Source: Spinacia oleracea
Lineage: Eukaryota > Streptophyta > Magnoliopsida > Caryophyllales > Amaranthaceae
Assembly (NCBI RefSeq): GCF_020520425.1
Contig: NC_079492.1
Coordinates: forward strand, 111,449,157-111,513,156
Reading direction: 5' to 3'
DNA length: 64,000 nt
The translations under genes and the position numbers were made by a program. Of this stretch, positions 36,054 to 64,000 are shown one piece after another. The first letter of the stretch is position 1; each line of letters starts with the position of its first letter. The notes below the pieces were generated by a model that saw nothing but the letters and a program-made list of their open reading frames with translations, was not told where the DNA came from and ran no database searches.

Positions 36054-38169
36054 ATGGCAGGAAAAACCACAATTGTTCTTTTGCTTCTGGTGGTAGCGTT
36101 GTTTATGTCACCCGGTAAGTGCAGCAAATCTTGCTTTTGCTACTCCGAACTTCTCATACATTAATTTTTTGGTTGTATGAGAGTGTGCAACTACTACACA
36201 TGTGTGTGTGTTAATTTGTTCTGATGAATACATCCTAGATGGCTAGATTCCTGATATTTCCTACTCGATCGGTACCTTTGTGAAAGAAAATTAATCATTT
36301 AGTTTTGTGATAAAAAAAAATACATGAAAATTGTATGACAGTCACTAATTTAATCGTCTAGAGCGTTTTCTTTATTATCCTTAAACACAAATCCGGTATA
36401 GAAGAACAGTTATATGTTTTAGTTCGTTTCATAATTTTCTTTACACTATTTCTAATATCATTTTTGGACAGAAAATTTACTATTTGCTTCTCTTATCCCC
36501 CGACGTTTACAATTTTCATTAATAAATTAAACATTCCATTTCATCATCATATACTAATATTTAATTTTTAGAATATATCATCGATGAGACTTCATAGTTA
36601 GCGTTATGCCATATTCTTAGGGGTGACAATTTCATCCGAACCCGACAAATATCCGAACCACATATACCGAATTTATAGATAAAAATCCGATAAAACACGT
36701 TTGTTAAACGGGTGGCGGGTGGATTGGGTGATGGGTTGGGTCGGATTCGGTTGAAGGTTCATCCAACCCGTCAACCGATCCATCATCTGATCCATCCATC
36801 CGTTAAAATTATTTACTACAATTATTTAATTACTAGTAGAATATATAAATATATTTACATTGATATATTATAGTACTCCGCACTTAATGGATATTGGTTT
36901 ATAGGCATCTAATTATTACCTACTATTTTCAATTTGCAAGAAATAAAAAATAAAATAGAAACAATTGTTTTGCTTAAAAGTAGGTAAAATAAATAATTTT
37001 TTTTAAACTTATATGTATTACCTAATAGTTTTTTTATTATTATTAGCATTTTAGACTATTTTATAATGTAGATATGTCAAAATTAATATAATTCATTGTC
37101 CACCATATTAATACATACTTCCCCTGTTCCATAAATATCGCTTGATGGTTGACTTTTACTCCTTTAACACTTTACTTTGAATCACTTCTCTTAATATCTT
37201 AAATTGTGTTTAAGTAAAATTATTATAAAAAATGATATTTAGAAAATATATATCGATACGAATCTAACATGACTACAATTTTCTTACATATGAAATCACA
37301 AAAATGTCGAAAGTCGTAGTGTGGATAGTGTAAAAAATAAAATGGTGTGATATTTTCGGAACGGAGAAAGTATTACTTTATATTAATATTATAAATAAAT
37401 TTGACGATACTTTTAATTAGACCCGATCCACCCCATCCACCCGTTTCATCTGCGGATGATGTATTGGTCGGATGTGGATGAAGGGTAAATAGAGTGATGG
37501 ATGGGTTGGATGATATGGATGGACAGTTAACTAATGGAGGGGGATGAAGCTACACTGGCATGATCCACCTCCGATCCATTGTCACCCGTACATATTCTTC
37601 TTTTAATTACTTGCCTAAATTACTTGAATAATACTTCTGGTTAAAATAAATATTTATTCATGTAAGGTATTGTTAAAATCGTTTTGATACATATTTTTAA
37701 AATATCAATTTTTATAATATTTTCTTTTACATTATTAAAGATAATAATGATAAAAAAAAAAAAAAAATGTATCGGCAAACATGATTAAGGAATTGTCTCA
37801 ACTAAATGAAAACGGATGAGGGACTTTGGTAAGGTAAAAATTAATCTTAAATTTAAAAGAAGTTGACCTTTTTATTTTATTGGTTGTCCATAGATGAAAC
37901 CGTTTGTAATTTGTTTACTTGTTTAGTGATTATGTCCATTTTGACCTATATAACACTTGGTATGACTAACCCCTTGTAATTTTGATGATTAAATAGAAAA
38001 GGCAAGTAGCGTTAGTGCTGTAGATCCTCCATTGATGCCTATGGATTGTCATCCAGACGTACAATGTCACTCAGAAGGTGGAGCGTCTGGAGTGGGATGC
38101 AACCCACCTTGTCATTGTCAACGGGCTGGCATTTGTTGTTGTAATAGCATTAATAAAAATGTCAACTAG
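36054..38169 (+). CDS. Small secreted cysteine-rich peptide (77 aa, two exons: 36054-36114 and 37997-38169)
   Basis: Exon 1 encodes MAGKTTIVLLLLVVALFMSP, a clear signal peptide, and ends at a consensus donor (G|GTAAGT, phase 1). Exon 2 after AAATAG continues EKASSVSAVDPPLMPMD and the mature part CHPDVQCHSEGG...GCNPPCHCQRAGICCC, ending NKNVN at the stop 38167-38169. The mature region has eight cysteines spaced C-x5-C-x10-C-x3-C-x1-C-x5-CCC. The C-x3-C-x1-C step recalls cystine-knot peptides, but I cannot place it in a named family. A secreted defence or signalling peptide is the likeliest class. The 1.88-kb intron carries a hAT MITE with a nested Stowaway. It converges with the S28-like gene, about 300 bases away. 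Confidence 0.75.
36618..37590. mobile_element. hAT MITE with perfect 8-bp duplication, in the peptide gene intron
   Basis: Ends TAGGGGTGACAAT and ATTGTCACCCGTA, flanked by CATATTCT on both sides (36610-36617 and 37591-37598), diagnostic of hAT. Internal degenerate GGGTGGATTGGGT/GGATGGATGG repeats sit near both ends. A Stowaway MITE is nested inside. Confidence 0.9.
37118..37370. mobile_element. Stowaway MITE nested in the hAT MITE
   Basis: Ends CTTCCCCTGTTCCATAAATA and TTTTCGGAACGGAGAAAG with TA on both sides. 253 bp, non-coding. It inserted after the hAT element. Confidence 0.85.
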
Positions 38170-38466
38170 ATTAAAAAAATGACATATGGGATTATGGAGT
38201 AGTGTTTTTTCACATTTCCGGGCTGGGTGAATCCAATAAATGATGTCTTAGCTTTTGATTGTACGTTACCTTCCAATAATATACCAGTACGGAGTACTAC
38301 TTCCGGTTTTACACAACTATTTTTACCGATCTAGATATATTTTGTTTTTAGTTTAATAACGTCGGGACTTGAGAGTGTAAATGGAGTCATCCTTATGAAA
38401 CGGGACAAAGACCAAGTTTTGTTTAACAATGGATAAGACAAAAGAGAAGCACGTTTGCATAATAAA
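38170..38466. other. Short intergenic gap between convergent genes
   Basis: About 300 bases shared as 3' flank by the peptide gene (+) and the S28-like gene (-). No other feature seen. Confidence 0.6.
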
Positions 38467-59062
<20,596 letters not shown>

Positions 59063-59585
59063 CTAAAAAAAATAAAAAGAGAAAAATCACAAAAAAGCTT
59101 TTGCTCACAAAAAGATTAATTACAGGAAGTAAAGTGTTACAATGAATTATCCTAATTATACTTGTATATTGTTTTAAATTATAGTACGTAATAGAAATCA
59201 TACCAAAAAGGGCGACAAAATTCGTCCTCTTAATCAAATTTCTTAGTCGCGTTCTTTGATGCCGATAAAATAGGATAATTGTAAGCGAAAATGATAAGTC
59301 GCCTTTATAGATTATTTACCAAATATGGCGATTTATGCCGCCTTCTTTGAACTAATCTAGTAGTCTTTTTAGATATTCATTCAAATAAGCCCTCCTTGAT
59401 GTATTTACAAGCAAGACAACTTTACAGACGCCCTTGTTGTTACTCCTACCAAGTACCAAAGTTGCTACTATAACATAAAAAACAGTCACATGTGCATGAT
59501 ATAATTGTCAATTCGTCATCTAACAATGTGTTACTACTCAGTTCATGTACTTAATTAAGTTTTCCGAGAAATCAAAATTGAGAAG
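59063..59585. other. Sequence between the S28-like exon and the Tat LTR
   Basis: Expected to be intron. I searched the minus strand for the preceding S28 segment (the block that precedes HRFYGES) and did not find it. Confidence 0.5.
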
Positions 59586-60933
59586 TGTTCCGGGTGTGGA
59601 ATGAGAACAGCTGACTGTGGGATACTGGATTCCTGTTGAGAGTGCCGGTTGATATCTGAACAACAGAATGGATTAACTAGCCTCGGGGGTGGTTCTAGGA
59701 TCCCCCCTCCGATGCTTAAGTAAGATTACTAAGAGATTAAGAGATGATTAAGAGATGATTAGAGAGTAAGAAAGAAGTGTGTTTAAGTGTTTGTCTACCT
59801 CATAGCAATAAATGCGGTGCTCCTTATATAGACCAATCCAAGGGTACGATCAGGTGGGTCCCTTGTGTTTAGATAGCGACCTGTTGATAGTGACCCTTGG
59901 TTGGTTATCTTCATGATAATGCCGGTAGGGGTCCTTTGCAACTATTGCCGGTAGCCCTTATGTTCCTAATATGAACAGATTATCTGCAGGTTAAGTTTAC
60001 CTACGGGGAGTTTTGCTGGTACCAAGTGGTGCCGGTAGGACACCCCGTACAACTAGCCCCCTCAGAGTAAGCGCATATATGACAATTGCTGCGCTTGCTC
60101 TGATTAAACGGGAAAAAATAAGTACTATTTTGATACCTGGTGGTACAACTAGCCCCCTCAGAGTGAAGTGCGGGCGTAGACTGTGTTGCGAGTGTTTTTG
60201 AGGAAAGACCGCGAACAGTTTGCCGACTGCCTTCGCTCTGAATGAAGAATTACATTGCTAGGTCCTTTGGAAAAAACATTCGGGCGACTAGCCCCCTAAT
60301 AAAAAAATATTTGGACGACTAGCCCCTCTAAAAAACATTTGGATGACTAACCCCCTTGAAAAATATTTGGACGACTAGCCCCTTTAGAAGACATTTGGAT
60401 GACTAGCCCCCTTGAAAAAATTAGGACGACTAGTCCCCTTAGAGAACATTTGGATGACTAGCCCCCTTGATAAATATTTGGACGACTAGCCCCTTTAGAA
60501 GACATTTGGATGACTAGCCCCTTTGAAAAAATTAGGACGACTAGCCCCCTTAGAGAACATTTTGATGACTAGCCCCCTTGAAAAATATTTGGACGACTAG
60601 CCCCTTTAGAATAAAGAAAAAAATTTGGCAACTAGCCTCCTTGATAAAATATAAGGGCGACTTTGATAAATATTAGGACGACTGGCCCCTTTAGAAAAAA
60701 ATTTGGCAGCTAGCCCCCTTGATTAAAGATTTGGACGACTGGCCACCTTGAAGATGCTGTGGGTGACTAGGCGTTATTTGAATTTTTTATCTTGCAAGTG
60801 GCGGGAGATTGTTACCCACGTTCTTCCACGTGGCCTTCATCCCGAGCATTATTTGGTGCGCTTAATCTGGGTCGTTGATTTCGTGTGTAACTGACCTTTT
60901 AACTGCTTGACTTACGGGTCGTGACGTTTCGCA
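59586..60933 (-). mobile_element. 3' LTR of a second Tat-like gypsy element
   Basis: On the minus strand it starts TGCGAAACGTCACG and ends CCACACCCGGAACA. It shares with the LTR at 1731 the block CTTAAGCATCGGAGGGG and CCCCCGAGGCTAG. A TATA-like CTATATAAGG lies at about 59823 on the minus strand. Length about 1.35 kb. It holds a tandem array. The rest of the element would lie right of the window. Confidence 0.65.
60290..60745. repeat. Degenerate tandem repeats in the Tat LTR
   Basis: About 16 units of 26-32 bp built on GACTAGCCCC(C/T)TT followed by an A-rich stretch and (A/G)TTTGGA(T/C). The units alternate between AAATATTTGGACGACTAGCC and ACATTTGGATGACTAGCC types, so the basic period is again a dimer. 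Confidence 0.85.
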
Positions 60934-60945
60934 TACCCCCCCCTT
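60934..60945 (-). promoter_or_regulatory. Polypurine tract of the second Tat-like element
   Basis: On the minus strand AAAGGGGGGGGGTA directly precedes the LTR start at 60933. Confidence 0.6.
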
Positions 60946-60950
60946 TGACC

Positions 60951-60960
60951 TATAAAAATC
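60951..60960 (+). promoter_or_regulatory. Putative TATA box of the antisense ORF
   Basis: TATAAAAATC begins only about 6 bases from the polypurine tract, on the opposite strand, about 424 bases before the start codon at 61375. A CTCTCTCTCT run at 61020 could be its leader. Confidence 0.5.
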
Positions 60961-61374
60961 CTTAACTTCTTCGAGATTTTTCCATTTCGTCCACTTTTTT
61001 CTTGAACTTCCGACCTTTCTCTCTCTCTCTTCCCTTGGGGTTTTTCGCTGAACTTTGCTGCTGTTTGATTTTCGAGCTTTTGCTGTTGTTGTGGTTTGAA
61101 TTTTCCAAGGTTTACTAGCCTCCCTTTTTATCGTTACTGAATTTCGGGTTTTTCTTCCTCTCTTTTATTTTTGTGTTTGATTTTTCTTCGTTTCTGTGTT
61201 TTTTGTAGGTTCTCCCCGTTTTTCTCTTTCGCGTGCTTCATTTGTATTTCAAACTCCAGAAAAACAGTAGGTACCCCCTCCTCTATTTTGTTACTCTTTG
61301 CTATATATATATTTTTGTTTTTTTGCTTTTCTGCTGTGTCAAATTTTTTAATTATCCGCCGCCTTAAAAACAAA

Positions 61375-64000
61375 ATGACCAAAAATTTGGGTGGGGACAA
61401 CCCTTCTTCTCAGCCTTCTGGGTTTACCGGTTGGAGTGTTCCTCGAGAGAGTAATTGTAGTTGGGCCGGGGAGGAGCCGTACTCTCAATCTAATTTAAGA
61501 CGGACTGCCATTCGTGAGGTTTATGACGAGGGTTTGAATCAGACTGAGAGGGAGCGTTGTTATGCCCTACATCATCTGCGGGCTCGAATGATACGGGAAA
61601 TGAGGTCTCATGAGCATCATATTCCGGCTTCTGAGCCTGCTTTAGATGTTTCTCCACTTTCGGTGCGGTACTATATTCGTGATTACCGGGAATTCTTGGA
61701 TTCCGCCGGCAGTGGCCACGGGCAGTATGGAACTAATACTGGCAACTTCGATGTTTCTTTTGGTCAGGCTGATAGGATGGCTTCCGAACAACCGGCTAGC
61801 ACTAGTGGCCGCCGCCCTGGTAAAGAGCCTGTTAATGATGATATAGATATGGCTACCGGCGAATACTCTGAAGGTGATTCCATCTTCGAGGATTCCGCCG
61901 GCAAGGATGTTGATGATCATAGGGGTGATGATGGTGATGATGCTGGCGTTTCTGGTAGGAATGACGCAGACATTGGAGACGACGATATTGGTTCAGACGA
62001 TGACGATCCGGCCGACGTGATAGTCGCTGAAGTTCTTGCGGATGAGGCTAAAGAGCAGCCTTATTTTACCGACGATTCCACTGATGTTCATAGGAAGGAA
62101 GAACTCCCTCCCTTAAAAAGTCTTCCTCGTACTACCGCGATTTTGACGACTTGGCGTGATCTGATCATAAAGAAGAATCATGTGGTTCATGGAGGGACCT
62201 TTCTTGGATTACCGGCTGAGTATAAGCTGGTAGTGTCGGATGAAGGTGCAACTATATTTGACTGTCCTCCCGGCCATATTGCTGTGTATGCGAAGCATTT
62301 CGATTTTGGGCTTCGCTTTCCTCTGCACCCTTTTGTTGAGAAAATATTCCGGGCTTGGAATGTCTGCTTGGCCCAAGTTACCCCTACTACCATCAGAACT
62401 GTCATCTCATATGTCTGGTTGTGTTTGTTTAAACAATGGCCGCTGACGTTGAATTTATTCAAGCGGCTGTTATGGTTGAAGAAGGATGGAGAGACGGGGT
62501 GGATGTCGGCGTATAGCGCAACGAAGAGGAAGACTGTGCATCCTCCTTTGTCGAGCTGTAAAGATTGGCAGGATCGTTTTTACTTCGTTCAAGTTCCTGA
62601 CGACTTTTTACTCCGACGGACTTTTACTAAACCCCGACCTCGAATGGAGCAGTACAACCAGCGTGGTTTGGGCCGGCGGGAGAGAAAGGCTTTTGATTAT
62701 TTGGCGTGTGACATTTTAGATGTCGGCCTCAGCAAAAAGCAGGCTGTTAATCGGAACTGGCTCCCTAATGCCTATTATATCTTGGGTAATCAGCCCTTGT
62801 CCGCTGTCGGCCTTTGCAACACCCACTTCTTTGGTAAACATATTTTTAGCTGAATGGGATGTACTTATTATTGCTATTTATAGTTTTGTGTATTGCATAA
62901 GTTTGTTGTCGGCTTTAATTGAGTCGTTGTTTTTGCAGGTACTAAAACATTGGATAAAGAAATTCTCGGATTTGACGAGAATTGGAGACCTGTGTGCACG
63001 CAGCCTCCGCCACCTAAGGGAAAGTACGACACCATATCAACGTACTCCACACGGGCCTCCTCCCGTCGTTCAACTGCTACCGTTGCAAAGAATCGTGTTG
63101 CCGGCGGTTCTAAAACTAAATCTTCCTCTGTCTCTATTCCAAAAACTGTGCAACCGCCCACTATGCAATCTAATCCAACCGGCCATGGTGGGAAGACTCG
63201 AAAGAGGTTGTCACTTACTAGTGGGCGTTCTGACCCCACTAAGAAGTCTAAGGCTGCTGGCGGCGATGATGTTTCGGCTGCTGTTGACAACTAAGAATTC
63301 CCCGCTGACGATATTCTCAAAAAGACGGCTGATTCTGCTGTTGCGGTTCACCCGTCTCCGCAGCCGTCCATTGAGATTTTGGACGTGGAAGGTGGTGGCG
63401 GCGAGAATGAGGCTCCACTTCAGCACTGTGCCACGTCGGCCGCTGTGACAGGGGGTAATTCTAGTATGCCCCCTGTTAGTCGTAGTGAGAATCGATCTGG
63501 TGATTCTCGGCTGAATTATCATCTGCCGCTTCGTACCGGCGGTTGGATTGAGGATACACCCTTTAAGATCCCGGAAGCAATGAAGTCATGGTTCGGGTCT
63601 TCTGGCGGCGAACCCACCGATCAGTTCTACCCACACATTGATCTGCTGTGTGGGGAGTCGGTGGCGACCAATTCTGCTAAGGACGGTGGGGATTTGGGCT
63701 ACCGTGCTTTTCGGGATCTGATAACTCCTGCTGACAGGCCACAGGGTCAGATTGACGCCCCTGCTGCTCAGCATTTCAACGATTTGTACAAGGTATTTCT
63801 TGCTTAATTTGTTACAACTTTCTAGCCGGCTATTTTTTATTACTTATTTGCTTTTTGTTTTGTTTTTTAGGTTGTTCAATCCAGCATGGATTTGTATTAT
63901 GTTTATCGTTGGAACCAGATGCAGCTGACGCAGAATAGCATTGATATTGCCGAGCTGAAGAAGCGGGCTGAGGCGGCTGAATCTGCTTTGAAGGATAACG
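61375..64000 (+). CDS. Antisense extra ORF of the second Tat-like element (PF04195-like), one stop, incomplete at window end
   Basis: Start ATG 61375 (MTKNLGGDNPSSQPSG). Exons: 61375-62833, 62939-63792, 63871 onward; introns have GT..AG borders and matching phases. Residues about 170-235 are very acidic (DDIGSDDDDPADVI). The PF04195 block (HFDFGLRFPLHPFVEKIFRA, TTIRTVISYVWLCLF) is at about residues 305-355, followed by DWQDRFYFVQVPDDF. The second exon is Ser/Thr/Lys-rich (TRKRLSLTSGRSDPTKKSKA, possible nuclear signal). The last exon begins VVQSSMDLYYVYRWNQMQLT and moves into a charged, probably coiled-coil AELKKRAEAAESALK. One TAA (63292-63294) interrupts exon 2; the frame goes on unchanged. 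Function unknown; such ORFs are found in antisense near the 3' LTR of Tat elements. Confidence 0.75.

Overview
This is nuclear DNA of a flowering plant, almost certainly a dicot. The evidence is plant-type introns, plant Ty1/copia and Ty3/gypsy (Tat-like) retrotransposons, L1-type LINEs with DUF4283/zinc-knuckle ORF1, CACTA, hAT, Tourist and Stowaway DNA transposons, Helitrons and a tRNA-derived SINE. The LTR families look like those of Amaranthaceae (spinach/beet relatives), but that is an inference from memory and was not tested. There are no bacterial genes, CRISPR arrays or rRNA genes.

Only two host genes are visible. (1) A small two-exon gene on the + strand (36054-38169) encodes a 77-residue secreted cysteine-rich peptide; its intron carries a hAT MITE with a Stowaway MITE inside it. 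(2) Convergent to it, on the - strand, eight in-phase exons (59062 down to 38467) encode most of a peptidase S28 (lysosomal Pro-X carboxypeptidase-like) protein. Both its catalytic Ser and His positions are substituted while the frame is open. An 18.3-kb intron splits this gene and is packed with transposons. Its 5' exons are not seen and may lie beyond the Tat element that begins at 59586.

Layout. 1-2063: end of a Tat-like gypsy element (antisense extra ORF, then 3' LTR, + orientation). 2064-6658: Helitron ends, a Helitron that is a 1.9-kb foldback, and a Stowaway MITE. 6659-12637: small LTR element (- orientation) whose 5' LTR is split by a Stowaway and a 3.6-kb Helitron, the latter containing a hAT MITE; a second Helitron lies in its interior. 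12910-13218: Tourist MITE. 13250-34833: LINE with a 13-bp target duplication, into which a 16.7-kb copia (15344-32027, - strand) inserted, into which a 6.4-kb CACTA (16875-23246) inserted. The CACTA carries fragments of a MATE transporter gene and an APR-like gene, plus a 161-bp tandem array. 34847-38466: AT-rich DNA and the peptide gene. 38467-59062: the S28-like gene with, in its large intron, a hAT element containing a LINE fragment, a degenerate copia split by an (AT)n tract and a solo LTR, a younger copia (47298-55398) preceded by an extra copy of its own 3' UTR, a third copia gag fragment and an inverted-repeat element; a SINE lies in the next intron upstream. 59586-64000: second Tat-like element (- orientation), mirror image of the one at the left edge, with a nearly open antisense ORF running off the window.

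The window is therefore best read as a nested transposon landscape around two host genes. Most insertions can be ordered in time because their target-site duplications are still readable.
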